DNA of 64,000 nt. Source: Venturia oleaginea (lineage: Eukaryota; Ascomycota; Dothideomycetes; Venturiales; Venturiaceae). Each line of letters begins with the position of its first letter. The stretch's first letter is position 1. Where the stretch lies: positions 1,612,001 to 1,676,000 of the forward strand of contig JABMLP010000008.1 of assembly GCA_013176395.1 (NCBI GenBank), read 5' to 3'. Below are positions 20,916-31,232 of this stretch, in pieces. Both the position numbers and the translations under genes were made by a program. The notes beneath the pieces are model-generated. The model was not told where the DNA came from. It saw only the letters and a list, made by a program, of their open reading frames with translations, and did not search any database.

Positions 20916-21563
20916 CTAGAACTCCTCCGTCTCCTTGAAGAACATTGTAAAGCTGATGATTGTTCCATAGATGAGCCATCCGCCGATAATGCTCATAACA
21001 GCGGCCTGGGGTACTATGATTGCGCAGTGAGCTAAGAGGAGTGGTAGAGCTGTGTAATATGTTAGCTACAGTCGCATTTCAATACCAGTCAGCTTTGTCT
21101 TGCTTCAACTCAATGCTGAAGAATTCTCCCATTTTCGAAACGACGCATCTCCTTGATTTCCTTCCAATGCGACAGGCAATGGTGGCTTAAACATAGGAAC
21201 TCACCAACACCCATGATCACAAAGAAGCCAGTCAAGAACCGCCCGAAATCCACTATGCCAGATCCCCCACTCTCCATGAAATCATCGTGATTCGCGGCTC
21301 GGCCACAGAGCCAGTTTGGAAGTGGAGCGACAATGTAGGTTGCTACGACCATGAGGGGGAAGTAGTTGTGCCATAGGGCTGAAGAGAGGATTACGAGGAG
21401 GAAGCCTATTGCGAGGACCTGCGCAGATAGTTAGCGATGCTCCAAAAAGGCTATGTGGTAGTTTGAGTTGGATTTGTCGAAGCACCAATGGCGGCGAAGG
21501 GGGATCATGGGCTTCGGAAGGACGTACGAAGGAGAGGGCGATGATGGTCTTGAGACCGGCCAT
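20916..21563 (-). CDS. VPS55: Vacuolar protein sorting protein Vps55
   Basis: Three exons on the minus strand: 21563-21528, 21418-21205 and 21049-20916, 127 residues. The protein has four hydrophobic segments and the family blocks LPNWLCGR, DFGRFLTGFFVIMG and GGWLIYGTIISF. It belongs to the Vps55/OB-RGRP (LEPROT) family of small endosomal membrane proteins. In yeast, Vps55 forms a complex with Vps68 and helps cargo move from late endosome to vacuole. The splice sites are all GT..AG and the phases agree (0 and 1). The length is close to yeast Vps55 (140). VPS68 is 4.8 kb away on the other strand, and PRE5 lies head-to-head, 548 bp away. Confidence 0.95.
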
Positions 21564-22111
21564 GGTGGGCGGGTAGTTTGTGTGAGATTATGGATTGGAG
21601 CAGGGCTCGGGATAGAGTTGGAGCTGTAGAGAGAGGTAGCAAGATCGTTCGCGAGAGTCGTGTTGGTATGGAGGAGGTATCGCTATTGGTATGGAAGGCT
21701 GGTGGTTGCGACAATAGAATTGGATACGCTGGTTTGAGTGAGGTCTTAGCGCAATATACATGAGATGGTGAGATAGAGGAACAGTGCAGGAATTAGATGA
21801 TTGTAGATGGCCAGAACCTGAATGATGCAGATACTCGATTTCGTAATCCGTGATGCTTTATTTGTTTCCCAGTTGGGATCATATAGTATATCTCAAAGGA
21901 TTCGTGCCAGAATTCAGCGGCTTCATTCAATATTACATTCAAGTCCAACCCCTGACTCGCTCACTAATCTCACATTTCAGAGCTTCATCACGGATCCGCT
22001 GCCTTGAGCCTCATAGTAAATAGTCCCATAGTCCCATAACCACAGCCCTCATCCATCAACACCACACTTTCTTCCCGACACATATACCAATCTCACCTTC
22101 TCGCTGCCATC
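21564..22111. promoter_or_regulatory. Shared intergenic region VPS55/PRE5
   Basis: The two genes diverge from this 548-bp stretch, so it must hold both promoters. No clear TATA box or binding site could be assigned. Confidence 0.6.
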
Positions 22112-22986
22112 ATGTTCAGAAACAATTATGACAACGACGCCGTCACATTGTACGATCATCCACCATCCAAAGCTCACTGTCTATGCTAACAGTGGAATAG
22201 CTCCCCACAAGGCCGCATTTTCCAAGTAGAGTACGCATCCGAAGCCGTCAAGCAGGGCTCAGTAGTGGTCGGAATCGTCAGCAAAGAATGGGCTGTTCTT
22301 GCAGCACTAAAGGTAATCACAATTCAAACCACCGCCATCCTTTCGATTGACTTTCATCTAATACATACCTTATCCAGCGTAACGCCGAAGAACTCTCCTC
22401 GTACCAAAAAAAGATCATACCAATCGACTCTCACTATGGCCTCGCTCTCGCTGGTCTCGCCTCCGATGCCCGCGTTCTCTCCAACTTCATGAAGCAACAA
22501 TCTCTCGGATCCCGTCTAACCTACGACCGCGCCATCCCTCTTGGGGAAATCGTGCAGCGTATCGGCGATCGCGCACAGAAGAACACTCAAGAATACGGAA
22601 AGCGACCTTATGGTGTTGGTCTGCTGGTGGCTGGTGTTGACGCAAAAGGACCTCACCTGTACGAGTTCCAACCTTCAGGCGTGACACAGGAGATGGTGGC
22701 ATCAAGTATCGGAGCGCGTAGTCAGATGGCTAGAACATACCTCGAGCGGAATCTGGATGAATTCCATGCATGTGGACGGGCAGAGCTCATCAAGCACGCG
22801 TTGAGGGCGTTGAAAGAGAGTTTGTCCCAGGACAAGGAGCTTACAGTCGACAACACGAGCGTGGGTATCGCAGGTATTGGCGAAGACTTCAAGCTGTATG
22901 AGAACAGCGAGTTGACGGGTTGGCTGGAGACAACGTTCGAGAATAAGGCCGAGGGTGGGGACGGGGAGATGGAGGTTGATTCATAG
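22112..22986 (+). CDS. PRE5: 20S proteasome subunit alpha-6 (PSMA1 type)
   Basis: Three exons: 22112-22149, 22201-22312 and 22378-22986, 252 residues. The start MFRNNYDNDAVTFSPQGRI followed by QVEYASEAVKQGS is the proteasome alpha signature and the alpha-6 (yeast Pre5) N-terminus. Later blocks RNAEELSSYQKKI, NTQEYGKRPYGVGLL and EFQPSG fit the same subunit. Alpha subunits form the outer rings of the 20S core and gate substrate entry; they lack the catalytic Thr. The C-terminus is acidic, as in relatives. All introns are short with GT..AG. An essential gene; the length is normal. Confidence 0.96.
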
Positions 22987-23550
22987 ATTTGAGGACTTCA
23001 GCATGTATTGTATGGAGTTCAGGCGAAGGCAGGATGTCAATGGGCTCTTTAGGGAGAGATTTTGAGCATATGGAATATCAGATACTGCCGATGAAGATTG
23101 CCATATTGGTTCGATTTTGAACTCGATGTGTTGCTGATTTATGGGTGACTCGATTCATAATTCAACAACGAGACGGAACAACACAAGACATGACGCCTAC
23201 TCTTGCATACAAGAATCTCAACTCCATACTGTATCTCCCTTTTGACATACACCACGTGACACCCCGGATCCGTCGCGTCTCGGGATCTCGGTCTTCCAAA
23301 CACGACCAAAACAAAGCGCAAACATCATTCACATCTGGAACAACAAGCAACGTCATCTCAAAAGACCAACTCGAAGCTCACAACAACAAGAACAAGAACA
23401 AGAACAACCCCGATAGCTTCAACCCATCGCAAGATCAGAATAGCTCTTGACTCGAAAACTGTCTTCTCGCACGGTCTAAACTCGCCAGAACTCGTAGCCT
23501 TTAGCGCTCAGATCGCTACTCGCAGGCTCGTAGCCCGCAAGCTCACAATT
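22987..23550. other. Spacer PRE5 to CENP-W
   Basis: Holds the 3' end of PRE5 and the leader of the next gene. A + frame at 23145-23450 lacks an ATG, is low-complexity at its end (Asn/Lys) and is not considered coding. Confidence 0.5.
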
Positions 23551-24133
23551 ATGGCACCAGCGAATCTCTATCCGCGAGCAACATTGAAACGAATCACGAA
23601 GGCGCATTCGAATCGGCCGTTGAGCAAGAATGTTGATATTTTGGTATGTTCTTTTTGCCATTGCTCACTTTGGGCTGGTTTGCCTTTGTGCTTAAGAGGT
23701 TTTCCGTTTCTACACTTGCTCGAAGCGAAGTAATTCTACTTCCTTTACTTTATTTGGTGTCCTTTCCATCCATTCTTAATGCTCCTTACCATTCTTCCCT
23801 GTTCCATCATTGAACATCAAATGGACGTATCAATGATTTCTGTTCACGTCAGGGGGATCGTATATTCGCACTTTACTGATTCCCCTTACAGATTTTCTTG
23901 AATTACATGCTTTTCCTTCAAGAATTGATGAAGGAGAGTTCTATCTCGGCGAGGCAGAGTGGGGAGAGAGGTGTCAGTGCTAGGCGGATACGGAAAGTCA
24001 GGGAGGTAAGTGTTACCCTAGTTCCTTACACCTATTCTCGAGGTTCCTTCTGTTGACAGGGGAAGTAATTGGTTTTCGTGTTGGACATGATGCTAACGAT
24101 GTCTAGCGATGCTTGCAAAAGTTTAAAGGATGA
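23551..24133 (+). CDS. CENPW: Kinetochore histone-fold protein CENP-W
   Basis: Three small exons: 23551-23643, 23892-24005 and 24107-24133, 77 residues. The assembled protein carries the CENP-W blocks YPRATLKRITKAHSN, LSKNVDILIFLNYMLFLQEL, SGERGVSARRIRKV and the terminal KFKG. CENP-W pairs with CENP-T through histone folds and is part of the constitutive centromere-associated network (Wip1 in yeasts). Intron 2 ends after a good branch site (TGCTAAC) at TAG 24104-24106; a nearer CAG at 24057-24059 would give an unrelated tail, so the TAG is preferred because it restores the conserved end. Intron 1 is long (248 bp) for this window. The gene is easily missed because its longest exon has 38 codons. 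Confidence 0.88.
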
Positions 24134-25446
24134 TGGATGCAAATCCTGAAGTGTTGGGTGGAGGCATGACGTTATGAATGATATGATTATGGGTGCGAAA
24201 TAAAGAGATATGGCATGGACCACAGTATTAGGTTCCAAGCTCGACAGATTGCAAGCATGGCCCGATCAAGGTGCTTTCACAGTGTTGATACCCCGGGTTC
24301 CTTCCATAATTGCGGCACAGCCGAGAACGTAAATAGTGAACCTTTCACCTCCATCTTTACAAAACATCATTAGACTTTGATTTTCCACGTCCACAGCTTG
24401 TAATCCTTCCATCTAACCCATTCTCATCAACCGTTTCACCACATCCATCGAGCATTCACACCATCACTCCCACCTACGATAATCATGGCCTAACTTTCGA
24501 TACACAACCCTTGAATTGGAAAAGACATTCGCTATAACGAAGTCCATAGTAAACCCAGATCCACACCTCCAAAGAGCTACCTATTCCTCTTTCAACCTCC
24601 TCACCATCTCCATCCCAAAATACCACTCCGAAATCATCGTCCTGATGAGAAAATGAGGCATCGCCTTCGAGACTGCTATGGAACAATTCAGCACGGGACA
24701 GGCTGATTTTAGTATTAAGGGGCCTATCGCCAACATTATGAGTGGAGATAAGAGTATCACAGAGCTTTCACACTTATTAGACAGAGTTATGGGATTTGAA
24801 AGGGGTCATGGAGTGAAGGACGAGATTGTATGGAAACTAGGGAGACATCAAGTTTAATAGGGATTTATGCAAGAACTAATATTTTTGTAGGGGACGGAGG
24901 GGGAATAGATTTAACAGGGATTTCATAGAGGAAAGAATCGAGAGGCTAAAGGTATTGGTATGGAACATGCGGAGATGGTGTTGAGAAGAGAGTGATGAGG
25001 TACGTATTGAACTACGATCGGACACAAGAATTGAAGTAGATGGATATTTGAAATTTGAATTGTGCTGACGCTTACTCTTGGCCGCGTCCATGTTATACCG
25101 CCCGTTCGCCCTCTTGCCGTTTCTCTATCTTTTAGTGGTGAGTGCGAGTCTTCGGCCGCTACTCATTATGCTCCGACGATGGCTTGGTGTGCGTGCTCAC
25201 GAATGTATAGTGCTATGGCGGTAGGCTTATGATATAAGACAGCCGTAATTTAGTACAACAACCTTCCAGATGTAATGCCGAAAATCCATGATTTTTGGAG
25301 GGTATAGGTACCTCCGTAGACCTCCAAATATAACCCCAGACGCACAGGCTTGTGGACACGGTCCAATCATATTAAAATCGAACATATGCCAGAAACGGTA
25401 CGTCTCACTCATTTCCGTATTATTCGCTGCCCGCCGTACGCTTGCT
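24134..25446. other. 1.3-kb region, no gene recognised
   Basis: A + strand ATG at 24484 is followed almost at once by a stop, and the frames behind it are interrupted several times, so this may be a small gene relic. Nothing else is supported. The right part carries the 3' end of LOC1. Confidence 0.45.
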
Positions 25447-26157
25447 TCAACCAAAACTAACTCTCTTTTTCTTTCCTTTCCCACCAGCCTCCTCTTTCCT
25501 CTCCCTCCTGAACCCATCGTCCCTCTTCGGCCGCTCAATACCCGTTCTACCTCCAAATGAGACCTTCCTCCTCGACACCGGCGCCCGATCACTCTCCTTC
25601 ATAGCCGCCTCCTCATTTTTAATCCCCCTCGTGATGAAACTCTCCTTGCCCTTCTTGTTCTTCACCCTCCTAACCTCATTCTTCACATCCTCAAACGCGC
25701 CTTTTCGTTCTGCCTGTCTCGCCTCAGCCTCCTTCCGTCTCGCCTCCCGAATCTCCTCCATTTGCCTCGCTTTCATCATTTTACTCTCTACCTGCCCCTC
25801 ATGCTCTGCCGCAACCATGGCCAATATCGTCATTTGTGACTCTCTATCATCCACGAAAATCTTGCCCTTCTTTTTTCCTTGCGGTTTCAAGACGCCGGCT
25901 GGTGTGATTGCATTGAGTGTTGGGATGTTGAGTTCTTTCTCCGTGTATATTCTCCTCTTTTTTATCTTGGGAGCGAGTTTCGAACGGGTCTTTTTAAGGT
26001 GGTCTGGTTTTACGACTTTATGTTTTTTGTCTTTTGAGGCGGCGGAGGAGGCATCCTTTGCAAGGGGGATTTTGGTGAAGGTGGATGTGACTGAAGTGCC
26101 GTATTTGGAAGGTTTCTTTACGCCAGCGCTTCGCTTTGTTGGAGAGGTTGGGGCCAT
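25447..26157 (-). CDS. LOC1: Ribosome assembly / mRNA localisation protein Loc1
   Basis: A single exon of 236 codons. The protein is strongly basic with Lys/Arg-rich ends and a central charged helix ([20 protein letters not shown], predicted coiled coil). The block [20 protein letters not shown] and the following helix match the fungal Loc1 family. In yeast Loc1 is a nucleolar RNA-binding protein needed for 60S subunit assembly and for ASH1 mRNA localisation. There is no membrane or signal segment. The start ATG at 26157 is only 200 bp from the VPS68 start on the other strand. Identification rests on the central block and composition. Confidence 0.85.
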   Translation of the reverse strand: MAPTSPTKRSAGVKKPSKYGTSVTSTFTKIPLAKDASSAASKDKKHKVVKPDHLKKTRSKLAPKIKKRRIYTEKELNIPTLNAITPAGVLKPQGKKKGKIFVDDRESQMTILAMVAAEHEGQVESKMMKARQMEEIREARRKEAEARQAERKGAFEDVKNEVRRVKNKKGKESFITRGIKNEEAAMKESDRAPVSRRKVSFGGRTGIERPKRDDGFRRERKEEAGGKGKKKRVSFG

Positions 26158-26357
26158 TTTGTCAGAGTTGTTGGTGTTGTCGCAAAAGTTGTTACAGGAG
26201 GAAGATTCTCTAAATCGGGCGGACTTAATAATTTAGACGCTAGTAAGCGCGCTAGACGCACCTGCCTCATCGCAGCTTCACGCTTCAACTACCAAGATCA
26301 GGCTATTTACAACGACGACCTTCTGAACACCACCTCTGACCCTACAAATCCTCAACA
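26158..26357. promoter_or_regulatory. 200-bp bidirectional promoter LOC1/VPS68
   Basis: The ATGs of LOC1 (minus) and VPS68 (plus) are separated by just 200 bp, so both transcripts must start here. No specific motif is assigned. Confidence 0.7.
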
Positions 26358-27052
26358 ATGACAGAACTAAGCGAAAGAATTTTCCGCTTCCCACGCCCAG
26401 AATGGCTCAATAGCGCATCAACCCGCACAGCAGGCGTCTACGCAGCAGGAGCCCTCGTACGCATTCCCTCAGTCTACCACCTCACCACTCACCTCTTCAG
26501 ACTGCTCACTAACAAACCACATAGTTCTCTCTCGGATTCTTCCTCTTCATCGACAGCGCCACCTTCTCTAAATCCCCCCTCAACGGCTCCACAACCCACC
26601 TAACATTCATAGACTGGATTCCCCTAATCTGTTCCGGCCTAGGCATGCTCGTCATCAACTCCATTGATAAATCCCGTCTCGGCGCCGACAGCTTCTCATA
26701 CTCCGGAAACGGCGTCGCCTGGAAAGCGAGACTAGTACTATTTTTGGGCTTTGCGCTGTTGGCGGGGGGTTTGGCGGGCAGTGTTGCTGTATTGGTTTTG
26801 AAGTATGTGGTTAGGGAGGTTGTTTGGCCGAGTCTTTGGATGGGTGTGGGCGGTGTTGTTGCGAATGGTTGTGTTATGACTAGGTGAGTTTGTACTTGTT
26901 CTCTCCTGGGATTGGCTCCAGATAAAGAGCATGGGAGCATTGGGACGTTGAAGTTGTGTGAAGAGATAAGTACTAATTCACGGTATAGTTCTGCTATCCT
27001 CTGGGTCGCACAGAATATGGAGGACGAATATACCTACAACCTAGCTCTCTGA
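26358..27052 (+). CDS. VPS68: Vacuolar protein sorting protein Vps68 (UPF0220/TMEM50)
   Basis: Three exons: 26358-26456, 26525-26883 and 26989-27052, 173 residues. Four transmembrane segments are seen. Family blocks are THLTFIDWIPLICSGLGML, ARLVLFLGFALLAGG and the C-terminal LWVAQNMEDEYTYNLAL, very close to yeast Vps68. Vps68 is an endosomal membrane protein that acts with Vps55, and also supports ESCRT-III function in yeast. Splice sites are GT..AG in phases 0 and 2. VPS55 is on the opposite strand 4.8 kb to the left. The length is normal. Confidence 0.95.
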
Positions 27053-28067
27053 GCGGGTCTCAGCGCGAAGGAGCATGTGTGATTAGGAATAGCTACTTTT
27101 TGGTCTTTGGGATGGCTTCATGAGCGGGATGGCATACGTGGCGTAGGTTTGATAAGACTACATGTACAACTCAATTGTGAAGGTACTGGGAATATCATTC
27201 TAATTCCTTCTCACTTCCAAGCCTGGTCCAGTACTGAAGAGATCCGAACATCAACCTACCAAATACAAAAACTATAACCAAAGCAAGGAACCTTCAAGGA
27301 ACCCAGTACACCATCCATCCCCATTCTCACAACCCATCAAACCCAACCTACGTAATACTCCTAGCAACGACACAGATAGACCTGAATTATACCCCACTCA
27401 ACCATTCCGCAAATCCCTCTCCATAAACCATCTACCCCTCTAAATCCGAAAAACCAAGACTCCGAATTGAAAACAGAAGAACGGGCGTAATACGATGTTT
27501 GTTAAAGATTTCGGAATTCAGGTCCACTCTCTCCGTTTACTCGCTATCTTAATGTCGTCTTTGACTTCACACACCCATACCTGACCTCCATCTCCAAGAT
27601 CTCCTAATGCTTGAGGACCTTACTACATCCCACCTAAGTAGACTTAAGGGATTATGAGTTTTACAGCCTACGAATCACACTCCTACAACCACATAGGATA
27701 CAAGGCCATGTCTGTCTTCCCTAGTCGAGGATTTGATCTTCATTTCTACCCTAATTTCCTAATCTGACTAAGGATTTGGATACCTAGGTCAGAATCCACG
27801 TTACTCCCCATAACAATTAAAGTGCAATCTTACAAGTTCCCCATCAATCAAGGTAAAAGATGCATATACTACATGAGAAAAACACATACGCCGTAGCCAT
27901 GCTCAGCAATGAGAACCATCAAAGGAAAAACTCCTTCTGTTATTGTGAAAGCCACTAGTAATGCATCGCACCCATGTCGTTGATAGTAAGCACAAGATCA
28001 TCCATCTCATATCACAAGTTCCCCCAAAACGCCATGCTACAATCAGAGACAAACACTTAGATCCACA
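27053..28067. other. 1.0-kb convergent intergenic region
   Basis: Lies between the 3' ends of VPS68 and MAU2. No open frame of note; it must hold both transcript ends. The stretch near 27200-27450 is rich in A and C. Confidence 0.6.
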
Positions 28068-30872
28068 CTACTGTTGCTGCACAACTAGCGTCTCCCTAAC
28101 CTTCTCTGGCAGTTTAGCAACAGTCACTTGAACCCTTTCCCTCGCCTGCTGAGCGTCCTGATACTTGGCCTGTTTCGTCGCCATCGTATCCATAGCGCCA
28201 AAAGCAACAGCACGCCACAAATCGCTGTTCGCCCGCTGAGCCAATGCCTGAGCAGCCTGCACACTCTTCTGTGCCTGATCGCCCATAATGTCTTTGAAAA
28301 ATAGCGAACTCATAACTGACATGGTGACGGCAACAATCTGACTGTTTTGAGCTGCTCTCCCGTTGTTTAACGCATCCTGGACAGACTTTTTCCGGTCGAT
28401 TAAGATGCCAGATGGTGCAACGACAGATTTGATGAGGTGCATGGCTGCGACAATGGAGCGGTTGGGGTGGCCATGGGTCAGGGGAAGAAGAGCAGCGACT
28501 GTCGGTGATGCTGTGCTGAATTTAGGATGAGAAGGATCTCGGATGATCAACAGAGCATTGAAAGCGGCCAGAATACTCAGATCAGTCTCCGCTTCGTGGA
28601 CTCGGTTTGAAGCTGCGGCTGGAAGGGCCAAGCTCGAATCTTGGAAGTACTTGAGCGCTGCTTCCGAGTTTCCAAGACCTTGCTGGATGACACCGGCCAA
28701 AAACGTCGTCCATCGACGGTGGCGGACCAATACCTCGGCTTGCAACTTGGCGCTAGCTTGGACAGTCGTATTGAGATATGCCTGTGAAGTTTTCCAGTCA
28801 CCACGGCTGCAATGTAGAAAAGTGAGGAAAAGGTTGATGTTCCAGTCTATACTACGCCACCACTCGATACGCTGTTCAGCAGCAGCAAGTGATTGCGACT
28901 CTGGCGTAATGAGGGGTGTGTCGAGACTGGATGGGTCAAAATTGTCTGCCATGAGTCAGTGAGTGTATTTGATGACGAAGAGTGAGACTCGCCTGTGACT
29001 ATGGTGAGACCTTCAGATAAATGCACAATCTTGCGCTCAATACCGCCCTTCGAGGCGGCGATTCCACTGAGCAAGTAACACAAAGCCCACAGGTCTCGCG
29101 ACCGCAGCCAGGAGAACATGAGGTGATCCTTTCCTTTTGTGCGTTCGAAAATTCCGCATGTCGATTCAGTCAGTGTACTTGGAGAACTTTCTAGGGGCAC
29201 AGCAAACTGGCCATCCATCCGCCACACTTCTGAGCCGATGGCATCATCCATCAGCTTCTGCATTACTTCAACCTTGTTCGATTGCTGTTCATGATGGTAT
29301 TCTGACAGACTACAAGCGAGGTCAATGCAGTCCAGCAGAGCCCATATTTGGGTGAGGCCTTTGACAGATGATTGCAGCTGATGAGTCCTCGCAGCTGCAA
29401 CAGCTCTCTGAGCTTGTTCGACCTTGTCTGAGGTCAGCGAACGCAGGTGGATCATGGCTTCGAGAGTGTGTGAAACAACTAAGATGGCACAGTCTCCCCG
29501 CGATTCTGCCAGTTCATTGACTTTGTGAAGATTGTCAATGGCAGCCGCGATATCGTGGTGGCTTGCCAGTTCAATGGATAGAGTTGCTCGCAAGAAACGA
29601 AAGGCGTACACCCATTGGGTTTGTTCATACCTGAGTGGCTATTAGTGGGTGTTGTGATAGGGGGAACGCATGTACTCACAATTCGACATTCGGTATCAAA
29701 CTATCAAGGGATTTCAGTGCAGCACGTGGCTTGGTCTTGAACAGGACTCTCGCTAGCAAATGCTGCATGCTGTATTTCAGATCCAACAGCTTCTTTCGGT
29801 CACAGAGCGCAATCTGGCAGGTATTAGTGGCCTATCATCAGGAACGTTGAGAAGAACTCACAGCTTTGCTCAGCTTCTCCTCAGCAAGGTCATAATTCTC
29901 GGTCTCGCTGAACAAAATATTCGCATATTGCAGCGTTAAGAGCGCTTCATCACGCGGCAGCAATCGAAAGTTCTATGACCGAATCAATGATGGCTCAGGG
30001 GCGCACGAGTGGTCAGATCTTACCAGGAGAGCCGACTCCATGCAGCCCAAGCCGGTTGCTATCAGCTTGTGGTACTCATCAGCATCCTCCTCTCGTTTGT
30101 AGAATGCAACCCGTGACGCCATGCCATGTGCCGCACTTATGTATTCATCTGCCAATGCTAACAATAGCTGATGATAATCTGGAGGCGGCTCTGCCGACTT
30201 GGGTGGTTTCGGCGTAGACTGAGTCCGCTGTTGAGGCTGAGGTCTTGACTGCGGGATCGAGGGTGTCCTCTGTTGGAGATTCGACGATGGCCTCGATTGT
30301 GGTTTCTCAGATACCTTGGGAACATGCTGCTGTGGCGTACGCTGTATCGGTATCTCGACCATGGCGTGAGTCTTCACACTGCGCGGAGTCGCAGCAGCAG
30401 GACTATGGGAGGGATACTGGGGTGGAGCTTGGTATTGCAGAGGACGAGGGACTTGCTGCTGATAGTTCTGCCATTGAGGTTGTTGGTGCTGATGTTGCCG
30501 TGGTTGTTGATAGTGTTGGGTTTGAGGGAGGCTATAGTTCGGCGACGCGGTTGGGTGCGGCATTCGGGGTTGTTGCTGTTGAGGAATCACCACCATAGGA
30601 TGAGAGTATACATGTTGCTGCAGGTGCTGGTGCTGGACCGGCGAGGGCGTAGGAGGAGGTCGATATACATTATTGTAGGCTGGAGAGGGAGGATATTGGG
30701 CTTGGCCGTAGTTTAAGGCAGTCTGAGGAGGCAATCGGTTATAGTTCTGGTGGCGGTTCGAGTAGGCATTGCCATTGCTATTGCCATAGACTGGAGATGC
30801 CGATGGCTGATTTGGCAGACCGTTCGGCGACTGGTAGTTGGCATATTGATAGTTTGGATTGTTGTGGTTCAT
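28068..30872 (-). CDS. MAU2: Cohesin loading factor Mau2/Scc4
   Basis: Five exons on the minus strand: 30872-30024, 29972-29862, 29813-29680, 29630-28993 and 28945-28068, 869 residues. Residues 1 to about 230 form a low-complexity tail rich in Gln, Pro, Asn and Tyr. The rest is an array of TPR-like helices matching the cohesin loading factor family (blocks LLALADEYISAAHG, KLIATGLGCMESAL, LHCSRGDWKTSQ). Mau2/Scc4 binds Scc2/Nipbl and directs cohesin loading onto chromatin. Three introns are GT..AG. Intron 4 begins with GC (28992-28991, GCGAGT) and ends with CAG; only this join keeps the frame, so a GC-AG intron is inferred. The long Q-rich N-terminus may be disordered. The gene is head-to-head with the hydrolase gene, 360 bp apart. 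Confidence 0.9.
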
Positions 30873-31232
30873 CCTCGCAGCACACAGTATGGAAGATCTG
30901 GTCTGCTATATGCATGCTGTCATGGTGTATCTACACAGAATTCCACTCTAACACAAGCAGTGTTGAACTGTTGGACGCGTGAACACGAACCCCCATGATT
31001 TCACTAGCCACAATCCCTTCAGCCTCTTCACAAGCGACAAGCATTGGATCGTCGTCTACGTATTCTATCCGAGGCACCTTAGAGAGCACCCAAGCTCCTA
31101 GACATGGAGCTAGAGGGCAGGGGCTCAAACCGTTTCGGTATTAGGTATCTTGCTATCTGACATCTTCGCTTGTATTGCTTCTACATCTCCTTTGTCTTCC
31201 TTCCTCCATTGCTTCTCTCATTTCGATTCAAC
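30873..31232. promoter_or_regulatory. Shared 360-bp intergenic region MAU2/hydrolase
   Basis: Holds the promoters of both divergent genes. No distinct motif identified. Confidence 0.6.

Noticed and set aside
24057..24106. CENP-W exon 3 starting at 24060
   Set aside because: It gives a tail unlike the family, whereas the acceptor at 24106 yields the conserved KFKG end after a better branch site.
25442..26236. 264-codon + strand frame with hydrophobic Ser/Phe/Leu content
   Set aside because: Antisense of the Lys/Arg/Glu-rich LOC1 exon, which explains the composition.
31170..31232. Hydrophobic N-terminal extension of the ester synthase
   Set aside because: The upstream codon is TTG; the first ATG is at 31233 and fits the family start.
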